From Ziziphus jujuba (taxonomy: Eukaryota; Streptophyta; Magnoliopsida; Rosales; Rhamnaceae), in assembly GCF_031755915.1 (NCBI RefSeq), contig NC_083383.1, forward strand, positions 1,058,001 to 1,122,000: a DNA stretch of 64,000 nucleotides, read 5' to 3'. The notes below the pieces were generated by a model. The model was not told where the DNA came from, made no database searches, and saw only the letters and a list, made by a program, of their open reading frames with translations. The translations under genes were made by a program, and so were the position numbers. The stretch's first letter is position 1; every line of letters begins with the position of its first letter. Below are positions 49,224 through 61,306 of this stretch, one piece after another.

Positions 49224-50453
49224 ATCTATCTATATATTTGGGCAACTGCCAGCCATACTTTCCGTGTGCATGTCCCTTATATTGTTTTTTGTTTGTTCAG
49301 GCATTATTTATGCCATACGACCATAAAAACACTACCCCTAGTGGAGTTCCTTCAAGCCAAATGAAGTTGCTGCTGGAGGAACTTAACCAACTTCATTGCC
49401 ACGAACATTGTATGGTTGGGTCTGGTGGAGGCTCTGTTGGGTCTGTATTATAAACACTAACAATGATTTATAATTTGCTATTATATACATTCAACGTGGC
49501 ACTTCTAATGGTTGGCTAAGGTCATTTCAAGCCCATTCATGTGTTCAAAATAATGTATTGATTATAGTAAACAGGTGCATGTCTATTTTTCTCATCCATG
49601 TGGAGACAGTTAACTGTTGAGTTCTTCGCTTATTTACTATTATGTACTCTAGTAATTTGAATAAATTTCATGCTACCACAGAATGTATAGAGTATTCTTC
49701 ATGCTATCCTCACAAGTTTAGAAGCGTTGGTTTTTTCTTCTCATATCTCTAACATTTGCTAGTATTTAGGTATCTGGCTCATGGGACAGCAACAGATTAC
49801 ATGTATGACATTGTAAAGGTTCCCATGGCTTTTACCTTCGAGGTTTGTTAAATCATTTCACTTTTCCTGGAAGCTTTTACTAAATAATAGCAAATTTGAC
49901 TTCATATTCGACTGGCAGATATACGGAGATGAAGCAGCCTCATCCAAAGATTGTTTCAAAATGTTTAATCCTACCGACATTAATACCTTCAACGTATGTT
50001 AAATGTACTTTATGTTGTATTACCCTCTCTGTTTTTGGGTATTTTTCTTTCAGCATCAAGAAGTCAAATTTAAGAACTGGGAGTCTACAAATGATTGGCA
50101 ATGAAATTATTTATTAATGCTCTCCTTTTGGGTTTCAGAGAGTTCTTGACGATTGGTCTGCCGCATTTTTCTCAATTTTCAAACTGGGGCCACAGCAGCT
50201 CGGTGGAGTCTCAAAGGGCGCTGCATCTAACTTGGAGAAATGGGTTTCAATTGATGAGTATCTGGAGGGCTATTTAATGGAGAGGAGTAGTAGGTATGGA
50301 AAGAAAAGGGAGGTGCTTGAGCTAGGAATGCAGGAGATAAGAACATATTTCAGGCTCTTCTGGTTATCCTCAGTGTTGTTAATGTTCATGTTCTGTTCCA
50401 GAATATCAAAAAGCAAGTGTAGCAGACAAATTGTTTCCCCTATTCCTCTATAG
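46601..50453 (+). CDS. M14 zinc metallocarboxypeptidase, At5g42320-like
   Basis: It removes C-terminal residues from peptides using a zinc ion. Eleven exons join in frame to 436 aa: 46601-46749, 47331-47388, 47467-47577, 47820-47957, 48197-48266, 48353-48408, 48490-48615, 49301-49440, 49770-49842, 49919-49993 and 50139-50453. A signal peptide is visible (MGRLCSRSSVLSVGFCFFAC, then LQVFFVVNA). Zinc ligands are GQHGRE (H111, E114) and VNVHSG (H232). DLNRNW (N182, R183) binds the substrate carboxylate, TATDYMYD supplies the tyrosine, and FTFE ends in the catalytic glutamate E307. A hydrophobic segment near the C-terminus (LFWLSSVLLMFMF) followed by basic residues suggests a membrane anchor, with the catalytic domain in the secretory lumen or apoplast. 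All M14 catalytic residues are present. Exon 5 has a weak acceptor (GATTTGAAG). It lies tail to tail with the CRP1-like gene. Confidence 0.9.
46846..47103. repeat. Tandem duplication in carboxypeptidase intron 1
   Basis: GTTGATTGGCTGCTAAAA at 46846 recurs as GTTGATGGGCTGCTAAAA at 46962. Both are followed by TTTTTTTGTTAACTCCG, AAATTTGAACAAGTTGTTTT and a T-rich end. A third copy appears to begin near 47090. Confidence 0.8.
49193..49221. repeat. (TC)n microsatellite in carboxypeptidase intron 7
   Basis: About fourteen TC units lie 80 bp before the acceptor of exon 8. Confidence 0.9.
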
Positions 50454-51271
50454 GGGTGTATACTAAGTTTTTGAATTATTTAAGTGTACACCATAGGCAC
50501 AATTTTTTTGAAACCCACAATGTAATTTTCACTTTGTAGTACTCTCATTGAGTAAAATTTTTTTAGTAAAGAATCATATTTAAAGCTTGAAATGAGTATT
50601 TTGAACATATCTCGTTCTCTTGCTCCGAATTTATGTCCTTTGTAAAGTATAATACGAAATTTGATTTGTAAGTGCTTTGGAAACTGAGATATATGTTGTG
50701 CTAGCATGTTTCAAATGAAAGGAAGTGAAATGAGAGTTAATTCCCCTCTTACGAAAAGAAGTAAAACAATAGAATGTGGCATTCATGTTAATTTGCCACC
50801 AAAGAGATGGTGGATGAAAATTACGAAACATACAAACATAAGAATTCCAATCTGAAAAATAGCAATTAGACTACTACGTTCCACTTAACGGTATAAGAAA
50901 TTATAATGTTTGGGTATGCATATTTTATACAAAACAGCAACAGATAATACTTTGTTTCGTGATTTTCTAACAGATGCGTACATGCTGAAAATGCACATAG
51001 AGACAATCTCTTTGTTGTGTTTCGATGGTAATGCATTGCACCTTCATTCCAAATTCTGGAACTTCAAGCCCACCAATTTAAGTTTTTGTTCTTTAAGTTA
51101 CAAGAAGATGACCCAGCTATAATTTCCTGAAGATGATACCAGGGTTTTTTTAACTACATGAGCCACTTCAAAAATATAGCCTAAAGCAAAGAGCTTACCA
51201 TGTTATATATTGTAGAATACGTCAGCTGAAAGTTGTAACCGCTATATAACTATATGACTCAATCTTGTCGA
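50454..51271. other. Convergent 3' region between carboxypeptidase and CRP1-like genes
   Basis: 818 bp of ordinary AT-rich DNA shared by two 3'UTRs. No other gene is seen. Confidence 0.65.
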
Positions 51272-53929
51272 CTATGATTTAATCGTCTGTTTCATGTATC
51301 TCAAAGCTGAACGTAACATTGCTCTGGCTTTCCTATCAGGAGTGCACCCAGACAAGATCATTTCTTCATATACTGCCGGAACCTGAAACCCACACCACAA
51401 CACAAATTTATATTTATGCATCTGGTTGTGAAGCTCAAATTTATTTGATGAAGCATCTCGGCAAAAGTTCTCGGCAAAGCAGTTAAGAGGTAGGTGCATG
51501 AATTTGGTGACAGCAGAGGGAATAAGGGACATGCAATTTATGCCTCGTCTGTTTAATGTGAAAATCTTAAAAATTCAATCTATTCAAATATCATATGGAC
51601 ATAATTTGAAATGCCAACTATCTCTAAATTGTGGCAACAAGAAAATGCAGGAAACACCAGGTTAGAAGGTCTGCCTACACATCAGAAGGCATACAAAGGG
51701 TTCTTCATGATAATAGCGAGGATAAAATCATAGTACCTCGTGAAATTTATCAACACGGATAAGAGCTTTCATCAGTGTCGTATATGTAACCACATCTGGT
51801 TTCACATCCTGCAGTTTAAAGGAATTAGTGGAGTTAAAGTAAGGCAGAAACACAAAATATACTTATTAGGCAATAAAACTTTGACCAACTTACATTTTCC
51901 TTCATGTACTGCAATACAGCAAAGGCTTCAGCATCCCTTCTATCCTCACCAAATGCATTGATCAATGAATTCAGAGCTAAGAGACTGGGTTTCAAACCAT
52001 CTGCTCTCATGACCCTAAACGCATTTACTGCCTGCTCAGACAAGCCCTGCCAAAAACATTTAAAGGGAAGATCAGATGCATACTCAGCAAACAATGACAT
52101 TTGGACAACCAATTAGAAGACATGCAAAGCATGGGTCGGATACACACTCTTTGTGCATAGGCATTGATCAAGGCATTATACATAGTGGTTGATGGTTTCA
52201 AGCCTGCAGATTTCATGACTTCTAAGCATTCTATAGCGTCATTAAATCTCCCAGACTGTCCATATATGTCAACCAGTGTAGTGTATGTAACAACATTGGG
52301 AAGTAAACCTTGACTCTGCATCTTCACCAGCAAGCCTTTCACATCGTCCCATCTCTCTTGCTCCCCAAAAGAATTAATCATAATGTTATACGTAGTGGCG
52401 CAAGGTGAGCACCCACTCTCATGCATTTCCTCGAACAACTCCTCCGCTCTCGCGTGGCGTCCCGACTTGCAGTGACAGTCTATAAGCGTATTCCAAGTGA
52501 CCGTATCAGGCTGAATCCCTTCAGATAGCATACGGTCAAACGTAGCCATTGCATGATCGAGACAATTATATTTACCAAAAGTATCAATCATCACATTGTA
52601 AAAATGCCTATCGGGTCTTACACCACTATCCTTCATCTCCCTCAAAACTTGGAACGTTTTTTGCCATTCCCCTCTATCGCGATAACTGGCTAAGATCCTA
52701 CTGAAAACATAGGAATTGGGCTGCACATTGCTAGCTTCCATTTCTTTCAACACAATTCTCGCGCTTTCCCATCTTCCCGCATTCGCATAAGCATCGATGA
52801 GAAGGCTGTAAGTGTGGTCATCAGGTGCAACTCCATTTTTCTCCATCTCCGATACTATTGATTCCGCGTCTTTCAGAGAACCCGCCTTCACATACCCTTT
52901 TAGAAGTGCATTATATGCCCGAGTTCTGGGTTTCAATCCACCTTCTTTGATTTCCTCGAATATGCATTCGGCTTCCACTGTCCTACCTGAATTCCCCAAC
53001 GCCAATATAACTGCAACCAAAGTAGCAGTCCTTGGGCTCAACCCAATGGCCTGAGCGGCCGCTAGAAAATGCATAGCTCGGTTAGGGTCGCCAGCTTTTG
53101 CAAAACCCACAATTATATCATTCAATAGCTGCCCATCAAGCTCGATTTTATCATTCTCAATCTCCCTATAAAGCTTTTGCAGGAGTGGGGAATTGATCTT
53201 GTTTGTACGTGTTAGGGACTGAATAACTAAGCTGTAATTGACGAAATCCGATTGGAAACCATCTTGGCGCATCCTAGACATCAAATTAAGTGCCTTTTCG
53301 AGGTCATTGTTGCGAGCACAAGCACCAATTAAAGCGTTGTACGTCAGTGCCGTCAGGGTTTGTCTCTGAGAGAGCAAGAACGCCTCGTAGAGCTTCTCGG
53401 AGCGGCCGAGCGCGTGGATGAGAATGGAGTAGAGCAATTCGTAGGAGAAACAAAGGTTGTGTTTTTGGAGCCAAAAAACGACGGCGTAAGCTAGACCGAT
53501 AGAGGAGGAAGATGAGCATAGAGACTTGAGAAGGGAGTGCCACAGTGGGGCGGGAACGGCCCGATACGATTCGGCCAGCAGGAACTCCTCCGGGTCGAGA
53601 GACGTTGGAGAACCCGATTTGGCGGGTTCAGAATCAGAATCAGAATCCAAAGCACTGGAGGTATTGGTAGAGTTAGAGAGAAAGTTCAAGAGGGGAGTGA
53701 AGTCGTATCGGCGGTTCCGGAGTGAATGGAGGTCGTTTTCGTCGTCAAATCGTCGTTTGGAATTGGAGGTTGACAGAAACGCTTCGTCGTGGGTGCAAGA
53801 GGTTGACGTGGCAACTGCGGAAACCGGTGGTTGGAAAATATGATTGTGGTGGTGGCGGCCAATTATAATCGGAGACGCTAATTGAATCGAAGGGAAACGA
53901 CTCGGAACTGGCAACGGAAGAAGAAGCAT
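51272..53929 (-). CDS. CRP1: Chloroplast pentatricopeptide repeat protein, CRP1-like (At5g42310)
   Basis: P-class PPR proteins bind specific organelle RNAs. CRP1 is needed for processing and translation of chloroplast petB/petD and petA RNAs, known from maize and Arabidopsis. Four exons join in frame to 705 aa: 52148-53929, 51894-52046, 51737-51808 and 51272-51382. The N-terminus ([20 protein letters not shown]) is hydroxylated and basic, as in plastid transit peptides, and is followed by a serine/aspartate-rich linker. From about residue 190 there are roughly a dozen 35-residue repeats, for example [40 protein letters not shown] and [20 protein letters not shown]. Length agrees with Arabidopsis At5g42310 (about 709 aa). 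The C-terminal exons encode the last repeats and a basic end (RYMKQTIKS). It is convergent with the At5g42320-like gene. Confidence 0.9.
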
Positions 53930-55807
53930 GTTAAAGAGAGAAACGACGAGTGCGAGTGAGAGAACAGGCAGTGAGTTAAGAAAAGAGTGGCTGCTGATAA
54001 TAGCTCAGAGAATTATTTTTCTTTTTATATTTATCGGTTTTTGGGTTTAATGGTTTCTTTCTCCTTTCCCCTGATAATTATTTGAGGTTTGGTATGGTTA
54101 CCGGACCGTTACACCACATCCAGGAAAACCGGACTCTGAACAGCCACGTAAGCAACTTGGAGAAGATTTTAACTTAAAAAAAAAAAAAAAAAAAAACCTC
54201 GCTCGACAGCATTTTTATTTATTTATTTTTTTTGCAAGAGAAAAGCCATTACAAATATTAAAAAGAATGGAGCCAATCCGAACCTTCAACAAAAACCAGA
54301 ACATAAAAGAATACACTATCTATGGGTTGATGGAAGAAGAGGAAACGAATTAAATTTAATTGCTCCGTTAGAATGGTTAAAAATGATAAAGAAGGAAATT
54401 TTTTTTTTTTTATGTTATTATTATTATTTTAATCAATTTGGTTTTCCATTCAAAATTAAAATGAAAGGGAGGGAAATAAAAACTCCATGATATTCCAAAT
54501 TGCCCTTATTAATATTTGATTGAGTTGATTGAGATAGTTTTCATGAAATGTATTATAGTTTTTATGAAATGTATTTTTGTACACTTCATAAATTGCATTA
54601 TTTATTTTATAAAAACCATTATCTTCTTTATTTTCCTTTCATTTTTCTTCTATTATTTTTTTTTCCCCCCTATTCAAATATAATGCAAGAGCATTATAAG
54701 CAAGAACATGTGCAGGTTTGTTTCACAAGTAGCAAAAGTACACGTAAAACCTCCAGTCCCCTTTATGAAGACTTGATATCCCTACTCAAATAACAATTTT
54801 CTCCTAAATAATATAAGCAGAAGAACCCCACCACCAGGTTGCTCATAAAAGATAAGACCTTCCTTATAGCCAAAAGTTCCACCATTAAAATAATAAATTA
54901 ATAACTTAATATGAATTTATTTTTGGACACAGATTATTCTAGTTCATTATTATTATTGTTTTCAGTAATTGTATCCATAGTAAAAAAACTAGACATGACG
55001 ATGGATCATGTATCCTGTCCCATCTACCAAATTAATTAAAAAATTATAAAAATATATAATTATATTTCCTAATAAACTATTTTAAAGCATATTCTTACTT
55101 GTAAAAATTAGATTAAGAAAAAGAAAAGCACACTTTTTAGCTTTTGACATTTAGAAGTGAAACATTTGAACTTATATCATTCTTTAAGAAAATGGTTGTT
55201 TTATTGACTAGCCTGCACTGCACCAAAAACACAACTTTGATATATACATATCATTTCTTTTAATAAATCAAAAATTTAAAACTCAAAATTCGCCAAAAAT
55301 AAAAATTTAAAATATAATTGTTGGAAATTGTATGAGAAAAATACATAAAAAAATTAATAATTTTTGTTTCTCACTCCAAACTTTTCTAAATCTCAAAAAT
55401 TTATAGTAAAATATATAATTATTTTTGCTAACATATAATTAAACTTCCAAATTTATCCAAAAAATAAAATAAAATTAAACTTCCAAAAACAACCTTCTAA
55501 ACGGGTAAAATGGATTTTGGCGGTGAATTCCTCAATAACCCACCAATCCAACCTGTTACGGTTGGACAGTAGCGCGGATAATTTATTCGCGTCATAAGGC
55601 CTAAAAAACCAAGCATATAAATATATATATATATTATTTATATTAATTATTTAAAAAAAAAAAAAAAAAGAAACAAAAAAGGTGAACGTGTTCGGAGGTA
55701 GTAGGGTATAAGGTGTTGGACAAACCAAAGGTGCGTGGCTAAAACCCTTGCCGCCTTGCCTCCCGCCCTCGCCACGGCGAATTAGGTTTTATCTGCAACA
55801 GCAAGCC
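53930..55807. other. Divergent intergenic region between CRP1-like and TSR1 genes
   Basis: 1.9 kb holding both promoters. The middle is AT-rich with poly-A runs at 54176-54196 and 55652-55669 and a TA run near 55619. A less AT-rich stretch (55500-55620) probably belongs to the TSR1 promoter. No gene is seen. Confidence 0.6.
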
Positions 55808-58800
55808 ATGGGAGGCTCGCGAACCCAAGTCAATAAGCCTCACAAGTCTCGCTTCTCTTCCAAATCAGATCGTCACATTCACAGAACCTCTTTGAAAGGT
55901 ATTTACCTTGTTTTCGGTTTTGTTGGTGGTGCAGTTTCTTTTTTTTTTTTTTTTTTTGGTTAATAATTTTTTATTTTTTGGTGATCATGTATAGAAAAAA
56001 ATAGGATAGCCAAATCGGAGCCCAATGCTGCCAACGGAGCTAGAGCTGCTCGCCTTCAGCGTAGCAAGATGGTAACTGATTTTTAAGTCTCTCTGGCCGT
56101 TACATTTTGTCCAAGTTCTCCTGTTTTCCTAGTGTGTAATCTGCTACTTTGTTTTTTCACTTTTAGCTACGAGAGCAGAAAAAAGAAGCTCTTTTGAAAG
56201 AGAAAAGAGCTTCAAGTGGATGGGCAAGCCCTCCCCGTGTCATTGTGAGTATTTTCCAGTATTACATTTTTTTTTCAACAGATAATTTTATGTATTACAC
56301 ATTTACGAATCTATTTATTGTTATAACTATTATTATTATTATTATTATTATTATTATGCAACAGGTTCTTTTCGGACTTTCTGCTGATGTGAACTTAAAA
56401 TCACTTGCTGAAGATCTTCTATCTTTGTTGACGAAAGAAGGTTCTGGGGCTTTAGTGCCAACAGTAGCAGCTTCTTCTGAGTATAAATTGAGAATAACGG
56501 TAGGGTTGCTATGCTGGTCTAAAATGTTACTCTGGATTTCCTTTAATCTTTAATCTTTTTTTTTTTTTTTTTTTTTTTAAAAGAAGAGAAACATGGATAT
56601 CATATTTTACAAACAGTCTTCTGTTGGCGTTAATGTTTCATTGTTGTGCTACCTTTTATTAATGTGAAAATCTTATATATCTGCTTTAGGTATTGAAAGC
56701 ACCTCATGGAGATCTCTTATCGTGTATGGAAATGGCCAAGGTATGAAATTTTGCAGCACTTTTGTTTTTACCCTATACTTTTACTGGTTTTCCGTGGTTC
56801 AAAGCTGATGGCAGCTTTTTCTAACACTTCAAAAACTTATTCAATACTAGGTAGCTGACTTGATAGCTTTTGTGGCATCAGCGGACACTACATGTAAAGG
56901 AAGCACCTCTGACTATATCGATTCATTTGGAAGTCAATGTCTTTCCGTGTTTAGGTCTCTTGGTTTACCAAGCACCGTTGTACTTATCCGTGTATGTGTA
57001 TATTATTGTCGATGTGCTTTGTATCATATGTTTTGCATATATGATACTGGAAAATAAATAAAAAAACATGTTTTGCACAATATGATATAAGGTTTTATTT
57101 TATGCCTGCAGGATCTACCTAGTGAGATGAAAAAAAGAAAGGACTCTAAAAAGATGTGTGCTTCAAGTATTGCTTCTGAATTTCCAGAGGATTGTAAGTT
57201 TTATCCTGCCGATACAAGAGATGAATTGCACAAGGTAAGTAACTTTAGCTACTTCTTTTCACGTTGAGTCCTGTTGTTACATTGAATTTCCTGAATTCTT
57301 GTCTGCACAATATTTATGCTGTATCTTTTTTTATCTTATTTGATACATTTCATGTTATCCATCCTTTATGTTTTCCAGTTCATGTGGCTTTTCAAGGAGC
57401 AAAGGCTCTCAGTTCCTCACTGGCGAAGTCAACGGCCGTACCTCATGGCTCAAAAGGTGAACTTGTATTGTATATGTGCATTTTGGTCAATTAACAGTCC
57501 TCATGAGAAAGGCTGGATGAATTAATGATGCAAGGAAATAAACGAAGTTTAATTTGTATATTCATGTATGCAGATGCAAATACATTCTACTTACTGCCTC
57601 TCCTTTTTTGTTCCTTGTAGCTTGATACACTAGCAGCAGATGATGGCAATATAGGAAATTGTATTCTCCTCCTCACTGGATATTTGCGTGCATGCAGTCT
57701 TTCTGTGAATCAGCTAGTAATTATTCCATCTTTTAGCTTGACTTTGGTTGCATGATTTGGAAGTTATGCCTAACTTTCCTTCATGTTAGGTTCATGTTTC
57801 TGGTGCGGGGGATTTCCAGTTGTGCAAGATTGAAATTCTCAAGGACCCATTTCCTCTAAATGCAAGAAAACGACAGGATATGATGGACTCAGATGATGTG
57901 AACAATTTAGAGGTATTGGCTATTTTATCCCTTAATCTTCTCAAAAGAAAAATTTTATGATGACATTGAACTTGGATTTCCCCCCAACCAAACCTCTATT
58001 TTAAGAATTCCTTTTATAATCTGCTTTGTTTGCATGTTAACAAGCCAATATGGATCAAAGTAATTTTCCTGACTCTGGATGAATAATTAGTTTTTCATAT
58101 TTTTTTGTGGATGATGCAACTGATTGAGGAGATAGGTTTTGGTAAGAGAAATATGGGAGAGTTTTGGGAGTATATAAGATAGAAGGAGCTTTTCTGTAAT
58201 TTTATTTAGACTTAAGTTTGAAGTAACACTATTAGCTCAAGATTTTGTAACAAATTACCAATTAGGGAAAAAATTGTTTACAAAAATTCAAAAACTTATT
58301 ATTCTGTTCACTTGTTTATTGCATGTTATTATTATTATTTTTTTATATGTTATATGATTTGTTTTTGGTGTATTCCTAGGTTGTCCGTTCCTTGGTTCCT
58401 GATCCTTTGAAGCAAGAGCCTTTACTTGTTGAGAATGTTCCTGACCCACTTTCAGGTGAACAGGTAATTTGGTTATGTTCTTGTTCTGTGATTACATATG
58501 CCTTGTCCTTAATGAATCTTTGCTTTTATAACTATTGCATTTAGTTTTACATATTAAAATTATGGAGTACAATGTTGAACTTTCTGAATAAAGATTCTGC
58601 CCTACTCCAGCACTCCCTTCTTGCCGGCTATAATTTGCCACATGGCTTTTTCTGTTTTCTTGTGTTTTGTTTTGTCTTTTACTGATTAATAAATGGGTGG
58701 TACTGAGATGAGTAAGCAAAACCTAACTAAGATGGCATGTCATTATGGAAAAATTTTGCACCATTGTGCAATTCAAAACTGGTTGAATGGAAATTTTGTA

Positions 58801-61072
58801 TCACTAACATAATTGTACTATTTGCTTTTATTACAGACATGGCCAACAGGTGCAGATATTGCCGAGGCTAAAATGAACCAAAAACAAAAAAAGTTAAGAA
58901 AGAGGACTCTTCCTCAAGGCACTTCAGAGTACCAGGTCTGAATTCTTTGCGTTACCATTGTTGCCTGTTAATTCTGATGGCTTGTAACCAATTCTGTTGG
59001 TACAAATTATAATATTTATCAGGAGAAGTTTTAACATTTTGCAGGCTGCTTGGATTGTAGATGAGGAGGATGAGGAGGATTTGGATACCGATGGGGAAGC
59101 TGATGGTATGGTAGTGGATGGAATTGAGAGTGGTTTTCCTGGTCAAGAGGGCAGTAATAATTCCGATCATATTGATGATCAAGTTTCTCTAAGCTTAAGT
59201 GACGCAGATGAAGAAACTGATGTAGATTCTGTTATGATGGTGAGTTTTGGATCTTATAATGTGGAACCATATTTCTTATGTGATCGTTTATAACAGTTAA
59301 GTGAATTATAGGTTAACTTTTTGTAATTTATATTTCCAGGAAGGTGAAAACTTGACCAGGGAACAATTGGAGGATGAGATTCAAAAATTGAAAAAAGCAC
59401 ATGCTGAAGACGAGGGTACTTATCTCTTCCCAAGCTAAATCTGGATGATGCTTTTGTTTGATTTCAAGATATACATTTCTAAGACATGATATTTGAAATG
59501 TCCTGTTAAAAATAGATGACAGCATATTCAACATATTCAACTATTGAACCAAAAGTTATACTTGGTTGGAGTTTGTTGCAAGCTTTTTGATATGGATGGC
59601 GATATATTTTTTAGTTGTTTAATAATGAGTAGTTGTGTTACAGAGTTTCCAGATGAAGTAGATACCCCTTTAGACAAAGCTGCTAGAAAACGGTTTGCCA
59701 AATATAGAGGGCTCAAGTCCTTTCGGACCTCTTCATGGGATCCAAAGGTAACTGTCTTGTGATTCTGTAATTTTATTCAATTTTGTTGCTTGCTCACCAA
59801 GTCTGGACATGTAGTAAACTTTTAATGAATATCAGGAATCTCTACCTCCAGAGTATGCCAGAATTTTTGCATTCGATAATTTTGCGCGTACACAGAAACA
59901 TGTTCTTTCCAAAGCTTTAGATAAGGAGCGAGAAGATGGGGATGACTGTGCATCAGCTAGCTCATATGTAAGGCTGCATATCAAAGAAGTACCAAGTGCT
60001 GTGGCTTCTAAATTATGTCTGCTTGCGAACACAATGCCTATTATAGCATGTGGCCTTCTTCAGCATGAGTCCAAGATGTCTGTCCTCCATTTTAGGTATC
60101 TACTATTTTGCACATCTTTCTCTTTTTGTAGTTTTATATATGATCTATGCTACCAGAAGTTATAATGACCTGGACTGTTGTATTTTTTGCAGTATTAAAA
60201 AACATGATACATACAGTTTACCCATCAAAGGGAAAGAAGAATTAGTATTTCATGTGGGCTTTCGCCAGTTTGTTGCAAGGTAGTATCCTAATATTATCAA
60301 CTGTAGCATTTATTGATATTACCCAAAAAAAAAAAAAATTTGTGGCATTTATTGATCTTTGATGAAGTTGTTATTTTCATTGTTCATTACATTGTAGGCC
60401 AATATATTCTACTGACAGCATTAATTCGGATAAGAGCAAAATGGAGAGATTTCTTCATGCAGGACGTTTTTCCATAGCTTCAATTTACGCTCCAATTTCA
60501 TTTCCTCCTGTTCCTTTGATAGCCCTGAAGAGTGCTGAAGGAGATGCTGCACCTGCAGTTGCTGCCGTTGGTTCATTGCGAAGTGTTGACCCAGACAAGA
60601 TAATTCTAAAGAAGATTATTTTAACTGGGTAAGATTTATTTTTACTTGTGGTTGATAATACCATGCATATGCCTTATATCTCTAGCCCATTTTGATGCAG
60701 CTACCCTCAACGAGTATCAAAGTTGAAAGCTTCGGTGAGATATATGTTCCATGATCCTGAGGATGTGAGATGGTTCAAGGTGAAAGCTTCTGCGGGATAT
60801 ATGTTCCATAACCCTAAGCAGCAAATATAATTTTTTTTTTTTTTTTTTTTATAAATTTTGCATACTCTTATGATTGTTAGCATTTTCAGCCTGTGGAAGT
60901 GTGGACCAAGTGCGGTCGCCGTGGTCGCATAAAGGAACCTGTCGGTACACATGGTGTGATGAAGTGTGTCTTCAATGGTGGCCTTCAGCAGCATGACACC
61001 GTATGTATGAACTTATACAAGCGTGTATATCCAAAATGGCCAAACCATCTCTTCCCCATTCTTGATTCATGA
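55808..61072 (+). CDS. TSR1: Pre-rRNA-processing protein TSR1 homologue
   Basis: TSR1 is a GTPase-like assembly factor that holds late 40S ribosome precursors; it does not hydrolyse GTP. Twenty exons join in frame to 796 aa: 55808-55898, 55995-56071, 56167-56244, 56365-56499, 56690-56740, 56851-56991, 57112-57234, 57379-57456, 57621-57716, 57790-57912, 58380-58463, 58837-58935, 59045-59239, 59340-59415, 59644-59747, 59836-60095, 60193-60279, 60398-60628, 60701-60779 and 60890-61072. The N-terminus is basic ([20 protein letters not shown]) and fits RNA or nucleolar binding. A G-domain-like region and [11 protein letters not shown] (domain II) follow. An acidic insert lies near residues 395-455 ([12 protein letters not shown]). 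Then [17 protein letters not shown] leads into the conserved C-terminal domain: [37 protein letters not shown] and KRVYPKWP. Length is normal for the family (about 800 aa). An intron copy of part of exon 19 is described under findings. Confidence 0.94.
56328..56357. repeat. (ATT)n microsatellite in TSR1 intron 3
   Basis: About nine ATT/TTA units end seven bases before the acceptor of exon 4. Confidence 0.85.
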
Positions 61073-61165
61073 TGAGCAGAAGCCTTGTTGATGGGAATGA
61101 AGCTCTGGTTCAGATTGTTGGTTCCTGACATTTTCCTTTTGTAGTATATAGGGACTAGGGAGGGG

Positions 61166-61188
61166 GAGAGAGAGAGAGAGAGAGAGAG
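61166..61188. repeat. (GA)n microsatellite in the TSR1 3' region
   Basis: About eleven GA units. Confidence 0.9.
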
Positions 61189-61190
61189 CC

Positions 61191-61306
61191 CGATCATTTC
61201 TTTTTGTCAGAAGGGCATGTTATATGGGTTGCTATTGCCTTGTTTTGGCGATCATTTCTTTTTGTCAGAATGGCATGTTATATGGGTTGCTGTTGCCTTG
61301 TTTTGG
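61191..61306. repeat. 58 bp tandem duplication in the TSR1 3' region
   Basis: CGATCATTTCTTTTTGTCAG at 61191 recurs at 61249. Both copies run on through GGCATGTTATATGGGTTGCT and TTGCCTTGTTTTGG with only two or so differences. Confidence 0.92.

Noticed and set aside
53526..53843. 105-codon plus-strand ORF
   Set aside because: Antisense to the N-terminal region of the CRP1-like PPR gene; serine- and arginine-rich noise.
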